In this document: piece by piece, positions 7,667 to 15,534 of the stretch
Layout of the letters: every line of letters begins with the position of its first letter
How positions within the stretch are numbered: position 1 is the first letter of the stretch
Assembly: GCA_040400875.1 (NCBI GenBank)
Contig: JBBAPK010000004.1
Span: 46,026 to 110,025, forward strand
Reading direction: 5' to 3'
From: PBB1 sp040400875
GTDB lineage: Bacteria; Pseudomonadota; Gammaproteobacteria; Burkholderiales; Burkholderiaceae_C
Length of the DNA: 64,000 bases
Made by a program: the position numbers and the translations under genes
The notes under the pieces: generated by a model
Seen by the model: the letters and a program-made list of their open reading frames with translations, nothing else
The model's database searches: none
Told to the model about the DNA's origin: nothing

Positions 7667-9007
7667 ATGAGCAGAGCGCTTTTTGGTACCGACGGCATCC
7701 GGGGTACGGTGGGCCAAAGCCCGATCACGCCGGACCTCATGCTGCGTCTCGGTCATTCGGTCGGTCGCGTGCTGAAGGCCAGCGCGTCGAAGCCAACCGT
7801 GCTGATTGGCAAGGACACGCGAATTTCCGGCTACATGATCGAGTCCGCATTGGAGGCCGGATTTGCGTCTGCGGGCGTCGATGTTCTCTTGACAGGCCCG
7901 CTGCCGACGCCGGGTGTGGCCTATCTGACGCGCGCGCTGCGTCTGAGCCTGGGGGTGGTCATCAGTGCGTCGCACAACCCCTTTTGCGACAACGGCATCA
8001 AATTCTTCTCGGCATCTGGTGAAAAACTCAGCGATGGCTGGGAGTCGAGCGTCGAGGCGATGCTCGCTCAGGAGCCTCACTGGGTCGATTCGGCAGCCCT
8101 CGGCAAGGCTCGAAGGTTGGACGACGCACGCGGACGCTACATCGAATTTTGCAAGGGCACCTTCGGTGGTGACATCTCACTTCGGGGGATGAAGATCGTC
8201 GTCGACGCAGCGCATGGGGCGGCTTACCAGGTGGCACCCGAGGTCTTTCATGAACTCGGCGCTGAGGTGCTTGCGATTGGCTGCAGTCCCGACGGGTACA
8301 ACATCAATGCTGGATTCGGAGCCACTGACCCGTCTGCGCTGGTCAAGGCCGTGATGGACAGCGGCGCCGACTATGGTATCGCGCTGGATGGCGACGCCGA
8401 TCGTTTGCAACTGGTCGATGCGGCCGGCCGTTTGTTCAATGGCGACGAGTTGTTGTACGTGCTTGTCGCCGATCGCCTTGCTCAGGGGCAGGTCGTCGCT
8501 GGCGCAGTCGGCACCTTGATGACCAACCTTGCTGTCGAGCTGGCGCTCAAAGGAAAGGGCGTGGACTTCGCTCGGGCACGGGTTGGCGATCGCTACGTCC
8601 TTGAAGAGTTGAGTGCCCGTGGATGGGTCTTGGGGGGCGAGGGCTCAGGGCACCTGCTGGTGCTGGACCGGCACTCGACAGGCGACGGGATCATCAGTGC
8701 GCTGCAGGTTTTACAGGCTGTCATCCGGAGCGGAAAGTCGCTCGCAGATCAACTCGAAGGCGTCCGGTTGTTTCCTCAGTCACTGATCAACGTTCAGTTG
8801 CGCCACGGATTCGAGTGGCGCACTCATGAAGCGTTTCAGGAGACCCTGAGAAGTGTTGAGAGTGAACTGGGAAACTCTGGGCGAGTGCTCGTTCGACCGT
8901 CAGGTACGGAGCCTGTCCTGCGCGTGATGGTCGAGACCCACGACCCTTCAACCGCCAAACGACTAACGCAAAGCCTTGCCGACGCCGCTGGCAAGGCTGC
9001 CCGATAA
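7667..9007 (+). CDS. glmM: phosphoglucosamine mutase
   Basis: Converts glucosamine-6-phosphate to glucosamine-1-phosphate for UDP-GlcNAc, and so for peptidoglycan and lipopolysaccharide. It is 446 aa, as usual. The N-terminus has FGTDGIRGTVG. The active-site phosphoserine loop is VISASHNPFCDNG (~100-112), the metal loop LDGDADR (~240-246), the sugar-binding loop GEGSGH (~325), and the phosphate-binding loop RPSGTEPVLRVM near the end. Start at ATG 7667. Phosphate-uptake genes follow glmM in many Burkholderiales, as here. Confidence 0.98.
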   Translation: MSRALFGTDGIRGTVGQSPITPDLMLRLGHSVGRVLKASASKPTVLIGKDTRISGYMIESALEAGFASAGVDVLLTGPLPTPGVAYLTRALRLSLGVVISASHNPFCDNGIKFFSASGEKLSDGWESSVEAMLAQEPHWVDSAALGKARRLDDARGRYIEFCKGTFGGDISLRGMKIVVDAAHGAAYQVAPEVFHELGAEVLAIGCSPDGYNINAGFGATDPSALVKAVMDSGADYGIALDGDADRLQLVDAAGRLFNGDELLYVLVADRLAQGQVVAGAVGTLMTNLAVELALKGKGVDFARARVGDRYVLEELSARGWVLGGEGSGHLLVLDRHSTGDGIISALQVLQAVIRSGKSLADQLEGVRLFPQSLINVQLRHGFEWRTHEAFQETLRSVESELGNSGRVLVRPSGTEPVLRVMVETHDPSTAKRLTQSLADAAGKAAR

Positions 9008-9048
9008 GTCAAGCCAGGCCGTGGCGAACATCTGACCCGTGGGGCGGC

Positions 9049-9534
9049 TTACTTCTTGGTCGGTGGAACGAGCACACGGTCGATGATCTGCACCACACCG
9101 TTGCTCGCCTCTACATCGGCAACAGTCACCATCGACTCGCCCACGGTGACGTAAGGTCCTGCCCTGTAGATCTCCACGGAAGCGCCTTGGACGGTTTTGT
9201 TCGGACCTTCCTTGAACTGCGTGGTTTCGATCTTTCCCTGCAGCACGTGGTAACTCATCAGTGAAATGAGCGCGGCACGGTCCTTGGCCAAGCCATCCAA
9301 GGTCTTGGCTGGCACAGCCTTGAATGCGTCGTTCGTCGGAGCGAAGAGGGTGTACGGCCCTGTCTCCTTCAGAGTCTCGGTGAGACCCGCGTCATTGATG
9401 AGCTTCTTCAGCGTCGACAATTGGGGGTAATCGGCGACCGTTTCCGAGATGGTTTTTGGCGCAGGCGGCGTGGCGCAGCCGGCAATGCTCAATGCTGCGA
9501 TGCCCGCGATAACTCGCAATTTCCGAATCAACAT
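9049..9534 (-). CDS. fasciclin-domain lipoprotein
   Basis: A 161-aa secreted protein. The N-terminus MLIRKLRVIAGIAALSIAGC ends in a lipobox (IAGC), so it is probably a lipoprotein. The rest is one fasciclin/FAS1 domain: TLKKLINDAGL, then GPYTLFAPTNDAFKAVP, then MSYHVLQGKI and NGVVQIIDRVLVPP. FAS1 domains mediate adhesion or ligand binding, but the role here is unknown. The ATG at 9534 is preferred because the signal sequence starts there. It occupies the place where pstS is expected, divergent from pstC, and carries Pho-box-like repeats upstream, so it may respond to phosphate starvation (inference). Confidence 0.9.
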   Translation of the reverse strand: MLIRKLRVIAGIAALSIAGCATPPAPKTISETVADYPQLSTLKKLINDAGLTETLKETGPYTLFAPTNDAFKAVPAKTLDGLAKDRAALISLMSYHVLQGKIETTQFKEGPNKTVQGASVEIYRAGPYVTVGESMVTVADVEASNGVVQIIDRVLVPPTKK

Positions 9535-9590
9535 TTGGGTTTCCGAGAGACAGTCTGAAGGGGCTTGCACCCACACCATGACGAAAACTC

Positions 9591-9635
9591 AGGTTAGCGG
9601 CGCTCCATGACAAGCGGGTGAACGCCTAATGACAA
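9591..9635 (-). promoter_or_regulatory. candidate triple Pho box and -10 for the fasciclin gene
   Basis: On the minus strand three 7-mers recur every 11 bases: TTGTCAT (9635-9629), CGTTCAC (9624-9618) and TTGTCAT (9613-9607). This matches the PhoB unit CTGTCAT plus 4-bp spacing. A weak -10, TAACCT (9596-9591), sits exactly 10 bases further on, as in PhoB-activated promoters. Confidence 0.55.
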
Positions 9636-9687
9636 CGTTAATGATGAAAAGCCTTGCGAGCCAGACTGTCGCCGTTGCTTCATGGGC

Positions 9688-9721
9688 TTGTCATGGAATT
9701 GACATGAGTGGGGGCTACATT
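9688..9721 (+). promoter_or_regulatory. candidate Pho box and -10 for the pst-pho operon
   Basis: TTGTCAT (9688-9694), GGAA, then TTGACAT (9699-9705): two 7-mers with 11-bp periodicity, as in the PhoB site. A -10-like TACATT (9716-9721) follows after 10 bases. The remaining ~190 bases to pstC show no gene or clear structure that I can see. Confidence 0.6.
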
Positions 9722-9914
9722 GAAACGGGACGCAAGGCTGGCGGGGCATGCGCCAACGCTGTCACCTGACGAGACCAGGCCGTTGTACTCAAGGGTGTTG
9801 AGGCTTCGAGCGTGACCTAAGCCATGAGAGTCGTCACCGAATCCGGTGGATAAGCGGCGATCCTTTTATTTCATTTTTGGGGCCGTCGGGTGGCCATGAT
9901 GCTTAGGGGGAACT

Positions 9915-10934
9915 GTGTCGTCCGTAATTTCTGATCATCGTGCTGAGGAGTTTTCTTTGGAGCGTCGGGAACCGATGCGGCGACCGCCCTCAATGAAGGA
10001 GTCTCCGGTGTGGATTGACAAGGTTTTCTCGGGTCTTGCGCACAGCGCGGCGATCCTGACATTGTTGCTTTTGTTTGCAATCATCGGGTCTTTGGTGATC
10101 GGTGCATGGCCTGCGATTGCGGAGTATGGGCTCTCGTTTCTTTGGAATACCGAATGGGATCCCGTTCAAAACAAGTTTGGTGGCTTGGTGATGATTTACG
10201 GCACGGTGATGACCTCAATCATCGCGCTGCTGATTGCTGTACCGGTAAGTTTTGGAATCGCTCTTTTTCTCACTGAATTGGCGCCGGGTTGGCTAAGGCG
10301 ACCTTTGGGCATAGCGATCGAACTGCTTGCGGCAGTCCCATCGATTGTTTATGGTATGTGGGGGCTGCTTGTTTTCAGTCCAGTACTGGTTAAGTACGTA
10401 CAACTTCCGCTTCAGGGTCTTTTGGCAGATGTGCCTTATCTGAGGACTCTTGTTTCAGGTTCGCCCGTGGGTATTGGAATACTGTCTGCAGGCATTATTC
10501 TGGCCATCATGATCACGCCCTTCATCGCCTCGGTGATGAGGGATGTATTCGAGGTGACGCCTCCCATGCTGAAGGAGTCGGCATACGCATTGGGATCGAC
10601 CACTTGGGAGGTGGTGTCCAAGGTCGTGCTTCCGTTTACCAAGACCGGCGTCGTTGGCGGGATCATGTTGGGGCTGGGTCGGGCCATTGGAGAGACGATG
10701 GCGGTGACTTTCGTTATTGGCAACTTCAACCAACTGAACAGTCTGTCCTTGTTTGAGGCTGCCAACAGCATCACCTCTGCACTGGCCAACGAATTTGCCG
10801 AGGCTGATCCTGGGTTGCATCAAGCATCGCTCATGTACTTGGGCCTCGTACTGTTTTTGATCACCTTCACCGTGCTTGCGATGTCCAAGTTCATGCTGAA
10901 TCGACTCCGGAAGAATGAAGGGAGCAAATCATGA
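9915..10934 (+). CDS. pstC: phosphate ABC transporter permease PstC
   Basis: Inner-membrane permease of the high-affinity phosphate importer, partner of PstA. It is 339 aa with about six membrane helices (first at ~47-70) after a charged cytoplasmic N-terminus. The permease loop is GLGRAIGETMAVTFVIGN, and the PstC-typical AVPSIVYGMWG is seen at ~140. GTG at 9915 is chosen for the AGGGGG just upstream. It overlaps pstA by 4 bases (ATGA). It is the first gene of the operon; pstS is not found in this window. Confidence 0.97.
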   Translation: MSSVISDHRAEEFSLERREPMRRPPSMKESPVWIDKVFSGLAHSAAILTLLLLFAIIGSLVIGAWPAIAEYGLSFLWNTEWDPVQNKFGGLVMIYGTVMTSIIALLIAVPVSFGIALFLTELAPGWLRRPLGIAIELLAAVPSIVYGMWGLLVFSPVLVKYVQLPLQGLLADVPYLRTLVSGSPVGIGILSAGIILAIMITPFIASVMRDVFEVTPPMLKESAYALGSTTWEVVSKVVLPFTKTGVVGGIMLGLGRAIGETMAVTFVIGNFNQLNSLSLFEAANSITSALANEFAEADPGLHQASLMYLGLVLFLITFTVLAMSKFMLNRLRKNEGSKS

Positions 10935-11806
10935 GCCTGAGCGCCGCTGCTGAATTGCAGATGTCCCGAGTCGCCATGCACAAGCGCAGGAAGTTGACGA
11001 ACGCCGTCGCCTTGATGGCATGTGTTTGTGCGATGGCATTTGGCTTGTTTTGGTTGGCATGGATCCTGTTCGAAACCATTCATCTGGGTTTGGGTGGCTT
11101 GAACCTCGCTGTTTTTACAGAGATGACGCCGCCGCCGATGGCTGAAACCGGCGGGTTGGTCAATGCGATCGCAGGTTCATTGGTCATGGTGACGTTGGCC
11201 ACGCTCCTGGGTACCCCGATTGGGGTGCTTGCCGGGATCTATCTGGCCGAATATGGTCAAAAGACTTGGCTCGGTGAACTCACCAGATTCATCAATGACA
11301 TCTTGTTGTCTGCGCCGTCGATCGTCGTGGGGCTGTTCATTTACGCTGCGGTCGTGGCACCCACGAAACATTTCTCGGCCTACGCGGGAATTCTGGCGTT
11401 GTCTTTGATTGTGATTCCTGTCGTAATCCGAACGACAGAAAACATGTTGGCCTTGATCCCGGGAGCGCTGCGAGAAGCCGCCTATGCTCTGGGCACGCCA
11501 AAATGGAAGGTGATATTGAGTATCACTTTGAAATCTGCGCGTGCCGGGGTCATCACCGGAATTCTCTTGGCCGTTGCAAGAATTTCAGGTGAAACGGCCC
11601 CCTTGCTATTCACAGCGTTGTCAAATCAGTTCTGGTCGTCGAGTATTTCGGAGCCCACGGCAAGTCTGCCGGTGACTATTTTCAAGTTTGCATTGAGCCC
11701 ATACGAGAACTGGCAAAAGCTGGCGTGGGCTGGAGTTTTTATAATTACCTTTGGCGTGCTGATGCTGAACATTGCAGCGCGCTTCTTGTTCGGAAATAGA
11801 AAATAA
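10931..11806 (+). CDS. pstA: phosphate ABC transporter permease PstA
   Basis: Second permease subunit of the phosphate importer. It is 291 aa with about six membrane helices. The binding-protein-dependent permease region includes LSAPSIVVGLFIY (~130) and LLAVARISGETAPLLFTAL (~214-232), where the ISGETAPLL loop contacts PstB. The ATG overlaps the pstC stop. Base composition falls towards the 3' end, continuing into pstB. Confidence 0.97.
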   Translation: MSLSAAAELQMSRVAMHKRRKLTNAVALMACVCAMAFGLFWLAWILFETIHLGLGGLNLAVFTEMTPPPMAETGGLVNAIAGSLVMVTLATLLGTPIGVLAGIYLAEYGQKTWLGELTRFINDILLSAPSIVVGLFIYAAVVAPTKHFSAYAGILALSLIVIPVVIRTTENMLALIPGALREAAYALGTPKWKVILSITLKSARAGVITGILLAVARISGETAPLLFTALSNQFWSSSISEPTASLPVTIFKFALSPYENWQKLAWAGVFIITFGVLMLNIAARFLFGNRK

Positions 11807-11824
11807 ATATTAAAGTAACCGATT

Positions 11825-12610
11825 ATGGAAAATAGTTCCAATATCCCAGAAGATGAAAAGATAAAAATTTCGGTTAAAAGCCTGAATTTTTATTATGGAA
11901 AATTTCATGCTCTCAAGGATATCTCGTTAGAGATTCCCGAAAAAAAGGTCACTGCATTCATCGGTCCTTCTGGGTGTGGCAAGTCAACCTTGCTTCGGAC
12001 ATTCAACCGCATATTCGAGCTTTATCCGGAGCAGCGTGCCGAGGGCGAAATACTTATTGATGGCGAGGATGTTATTCGTTCGAAGATGGATATCTCGTTG
12101 ATTCGCGCGAAGGTTGGAATGGTTTTTCAGAAGCCGACTCCATTCCCAATGTCGATTTATGAAAATATTGCTTTCGGCGTCCGACTTTTTGAAAAATTGA
12201 CGCGTGTGGAGATGGACGAGCGCGTTGAATGGGCGCTCAAAAAAGGTGCTCTGTGGTCTGAAGTCAAAGATAAACTCAACCAAAGTGGCTCTGGCCTGTC
12301 GGGAGGGCAGCAGCAAAGGCTTTGCATCGCACGAGCAGTCGCGATCAAACCCGAGATCCTTTTGCTCGACGAACCTTGCTCTGCGCTTGATCCGATTTCC
12401 ACTGGGAAAATTGAAGAATTGATCCATGAGTTGAAGTCAGACTACACGGTTCTTATCGTGACTCACAATATGCAGCAGGCGGCACGTTGTTCTGATTACA
12501 CCGCATATATGTATTTAGGTGATTTGATGGAGGTGGGCGCCACTTCCGATATCTTCATGAAGCCGAATCGAAAAGAAACCGAGGATTATATTACCGGTCG
12601 ATTCGGTTAA
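11825..12610 (+). CDS. pstB: phosphate ABC transporter ATPase PstB
   Basis: ATPase driving phosphate import. It is 261 aa with Walker A GPSGCGKSTLLRTFNR (~50-65), a Q-loop in GMVFQKPTPFPMSIY, the signature LSGGQQQRLCIARA (~160), Walker B ILLLDEPCSALDP and the H-loop VTHNMQQAAR. It closely resembles E. coli PstB. The gene is conspicuously AT-rich: the first 60 bases are ~28% and the next 60 ~35% G+C by my count, against a GC-rich background, and codon choice differs from its neighbours. This could reflect transfer or recombination. The ribosome-binding sequence is weak. Confidence 0.98.
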   Translation: MENSSNIPEDEKIKISVKSLNFYYGKFHALKDISLEIPEKKVTAFIGPSGCGKSTLLRTFNRIFELYPEQRAEGEILIDGEDVIRSKMDISLIRAKVGMVFQKPTPFPMSIYENIAFGVRLFEKLTRVEMDERVEWALKKGALWSEVKDKLNQSGSGLSGGQQQRLCIARAVAIKPEILLLDEPCSALDPISTGKIEELIHELKSDYTVLIVTHNMQQAARCSDYTAYMYLGDLMEVGATSDIFMKPNRKETEDYITGRFG

Positions 12611-12641
12611 TCCACAGTCATTTATATTTGATGGGCGAGCC

Positions 12642-13349
12642 GTGACGGAAAAGCATTTATCAGCTCAGTTTGACGCCGAGCTCAGCGGCATATCGACACG
12701 CGTTCTGGAGATGGGTGGGTTGGTGGAGTCACAGGTTTCTCAGGCCATCTACGCGCTCACCAATTTCAGTGAGGCCACTGCAGCCCAGGTGCTGACTCGC
12801 GAAGAGACAGTCAACGCCGCCGAAGTCGAGATTGATCGTGATCTGTCAAGGATCCTTGCAAGGCGTCAGCCCACGGCTCGCGATTTGCGTCTGTTGATCG
12901 CCATTAGCAAAAGCATTGCCAATCTGGAGCGTGTCGGGGACGAAGCCGCACGCATCGCCCGAACGGTGCAGCGCTTGATCAGCGCGGGCATGTCGAGCCG
13001 CCTTCGCTTGCCTGTCGAAGACTTGAAGTTCGAGTCTGATCTGGCCATCGCGCTCTTGAGAAAAGCGCTTGATGCTTTCGCTCGACTTGACGTGGACAAG
13101 GCGCTTGAAGTCTTGAAGCAAGACGATCAAATCGATCAGGAATTTGAGGGGCTGATGCGCAAGCTCATCACCTTCATGATGGAAGATCCCCGCACGATTT
13201 CGTCGAGCATCGATCTCGTGTTTGTCGCGAAGGCAATTGAACGGGTCGGAGATCACGCCAAGAACCTGGCCGAGCAGATCATCTACATCGTCAAGGGCAC
13301 GGATGTACGGCACAGCTCGGTGGAAGCTGTGGAAACACTGATGCGATGA
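12642..13349 (+). CDS. phoU: phosphate signalling regulator PhoU
   Basis: PhoU couples the Pst transporter to PhoR, repressing the Pho regulon when phosphate is plentiful. It is 235 aa and all-helical, with the duplicated PhoU domain. Metal-binding-type motifs are seen as ERVGDEAARIA (~90-100) and ERVGDHAKNLAEQI (~200). The start is GTG at 12642, 31 bases after pstB. GC content returns to the local norm here. Confidence 0.97.
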   Translation: MTEKHLSAQFDAELSGISTRVLEMGGLVESQVSQAIYALTNFSEATAAQVLTREETVNAAEVEIDRDLSRILARRQPTARDLRLLIAISKSIANLERVGDEAARIARTVQRLISAGMSSRLRLPVEDLKFESDLAIALLRKALDAFARLDVDKALEVLKQDDQIDQEFEGLMRKLITFMMEDPRTISSSIDLVFVAKAIERVGDHAKNLAEQIIYIVKGTDVRHSSVEAVETLMR

Positions 13350-13371
13350 GAAACACCATGAGGAGACAAGG

Positions 13372-14073
13372 ATGAGCCGCGTTTTGGTGGTTGAAGACGA
13401 GTCGGCGATCGCCGAGTTGATATCCATCAACTTGCGACATGCCGGTTATGACGTGACGATTGCTGGCACTGCCGATCAGGCACAGGTTGAGGTGGATGGC
13501 GTTTTGCCCGACCTGGTAGTTCTGGATTGGATGCTGCCCGGGCAGTCTGGGTTGGTGCTGGCCAAACGCTGGCGTGGCCAGTCGCGTACCCGTGAACTGC
13601 CCATCATCATGCTGACGGCCCGAGCAGAAGAAGGCGACATGATTTCTGGCCTCGACGCTGGCGCTGACGACTATCTCACGAAGCCTTTTTCGACCAATGA
13701 GCTGCTGGCTCGCATTCGGGCCGTTCTCAGGCGCAAGGCGCCTGAGGCCCTCGACACCATGGTGGACGTGGGTGGTTTGCAACTGGATCCGGCAACCCGT
13801 CGTGTGTCCAAGAATGACCTTGAAGTGCGCATCGGGCCGACCGAATTCAGGTTGCTGCACTTTTTCATGACGCATCCCGAGCGCGTTCACAGTCGTGCGC
13901 AACTGTTGGACAGGGTGTGGGGCGACCATGTGTTCATCGAGGAGCGCACAGTGGACGTTCACGTCAAGCGCCTGCGAGAGGCGCTTGATCCGGTGGGCTG
14001 CTCACGGATGATCGAAACCGTTCGTGGTGCCGGCTATCGCCTCACTCAACAGGTGCAGGTGGCTGCGAGCTGA
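13372..14073 (+). CDS. phoB: phosphate regulon response regulator PhoB
   Basis: OmpR-family transcription factor that binds Pho boxes. It is 233 aa. The receiver domain begins VLVVEDESAIAEL, has the phosphoacceptor aspartate in VVLDWMLPG (~53), the threonine in MLTARAEE and the lysine in DYLTKPF (~105). The C-terminal winged helix includes EERTVDVHVKRLREAL. ATG at 13372 follows GAGGAGA-type sequence. It pairs with PhoR downstream. Confidence 0.97.
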   Translation: MSRVLVVEDESAIAELISINLRHAGYDVTIAGTADQAQVEVDGVLPDLVVLDWMLPGQSGLVLAKRWRGQSRTRELPIIMLTARAEEGDMISGLDAGADDYLTKPFSTNELLARIRAVLRRKAPEALDTMVDVGGLQLDPATRRVSKNDLEVRIGPTEFRLLHFFMTHPERVHSRAQLLDRVWGDHVFIEERTVDVHVKRLREALDPVGCSRMIETVRGAGYRLTQQVQVAAS

Positions 14074-14096
14074 TCTCGGAGCGATCAAGCTCATTG

Positions 14097-15497
14097 ATGG
14101 ACTGGTTGTTCCCACGCCTGCTGGCAGCGCTGCTGTCTGTGCTACTGGCTGCCTCGTTTGGTGGCTTGATCGGTCAGTGGTGGCATGCGCCTGCGATAGG
14201 CGTGGTGGTTGGATCTCTCGCCGGCGCGTTGGCCTACACCTCGGTGGATGTTTTGCGTGCGCAGCGCTTCATCAGATGGCTGCAGCAACAGAACCCGGAG
14301 CCCGCTCCACGAGAAGTGGGTTTTTGGGGCGAGGTGGGCCAACGGGTAGAGCGCTCTTTGAGGACACTCGAAAATCGGGTGGATTTCGAACAGACCCGGC
14401 TGGACCAATTTCTCTCAGCGATCGAGGCCTCACCTAACGGCGTGATGCTGCTGGATTCGAATGACCAGATCGAGTGGTGCAATTCCGTCGCAGCGGATCA
14501 GTTCGGGCTAGATCCCCATCGTGACCGGATGCAGCCGGTCACCAATCTTGTTCGGGAGCCGGCATTTGTGGCCTACATGCAGGCCGGGGTTTTCGATGAG
14601 CCGGTGGTCTTCCCAGGCCCCGGATTGCGCGGGACGGTTTCGGTGTCAGTTCGCCCCTATGGCGACGGCATGAGACTGGTCTTGTCGCAAGACATCACCG
14701 AGCGTGAACGAAACGACAGCATGCGTCGAAGTTTCGTGGCCAACGTCTCACATGAAATTCGCACCCCGCTGACGGTGCTGTCCGGGTTCATTGAAACCAT
14801 GTCAAGCCTGCAGTTGACCGAGGTCGAAAGGCGCCGAGTCAACGAATTGATGGCCCAACAAACCCGTCGAATGCAGCTGCTGGTCGGCGACCTTCTGACC
14901 CTCGCTCAACTCGAAGGCAGCCCGAGGCCACCCGCCGATCGATGGGTGGCAGTGCAGCAGGTGTTGGTTCAGGTTCGCGTGGCAGCCGAAGCCCTGTCGG
15001 CGGGGCGGCACACCTTGGTTTGCGAGAGCACGGGCACGGGCGATGGCGCTAGCGATCTGATCGCGGGTTCTGAGTCCGAACTGCACAGCGCCATTGCGAA
15101 TCTTGTGACGAATGCCATCCGATACACCCCGGCTGGCGGCTCGGTGAGGGTGGTGTGGTCCATACGCCCCGACGGAACCGGAGAGCTGGACGTTCGCGAC
15201 ACGGGTATCGGTATCGCTGCCGAGCATGTGCAGCGTCTGACGGAGCGTTTTTACCGTGTCGATGGCAGTCGTTCGCGTGACACTGGAGGCACCGGGCTTG
15301 GCTTGTCCATCGTCAAGCACGTTGTGCAAAGGCACGGCGGTGAGCTTGAAATTCGCAGTGATCCGGGCAGCGGCTCGAGTTTCAGATTGCTTTTCCCGGC
15401 TGCGCGAGTTCGTGCCGCAACCCACGGGATTCAGGTGGGAGAAGTGGACCGTTCCGCTATCGATGTGTCGCAAGAGCCCAGCGTTCACACGCGTTGA
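14097..15497 (+). CDS. phoR: phosphate regulon sensor histidine kinase PhoR
   Basis: Membrane sensor kinase phosphorylating PhoB. It is 466 aa. Two N-terminal membrane segments (~5-45) have almost no periplasmic part, as usual for PhoR. A linker and PAS domain (~105-190) follow, then HisKA with the phospho-His in NVSHEIRTPLTV (~218), and the ATPase domain with N box LVTNAIRYTP (~338), G1 DTGIGI and G2 GGTGLGLSIVK. ATG at 14097 is chosen over the TTG one codon upstream. It ends the operon; ppk, often next in Burkholderiales, is absent. Confidence 0.96.
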   Translation: MDWLFPRLLAALLSVLLAASFGGLIGQWWHAPAIGVVVGSLAGALAYTSVDVLRAQRFIRWLQQQNPEPAPREVGFWGEVGQRVERSLRTLENRVDFEQTRLDQFLSAIEASPNGVMLLDSNDQIEWCNSVAADQFGLDPHRDRMQPVTNLVREPAFVAYMQAGVFDEPVVFPGPGLRGTVSVSVRPYGDGMRLVLSQDITERERNDSMRRSFVANVSHEIRTPLTVLSGFIETMSSLQLTEVERRRVNELMAQQTRRMQLLVGDLLTLAQLEGSPRPPADRWVAVQQVLVQVRVAAEALSAGRHTLVCESTGTGDGASDLIAGSESELHSAIANLVTNAIRYTPAGGSVRVVWSIRPDGTGELDVRDTGIGIAAEHVQRLTERFYRVDGSRSRDTGGTGLGLSIVKHVVQRHGGELEIRSDPGSGSSFRLLFPAARVRAATHGIQVGEVDRSAIDVSQEPSVHTR

Positions 15498-15534
15498 GTG
15501 AACGTGCGATTGGGTGTGTGGGCCGGGCGTTGAC

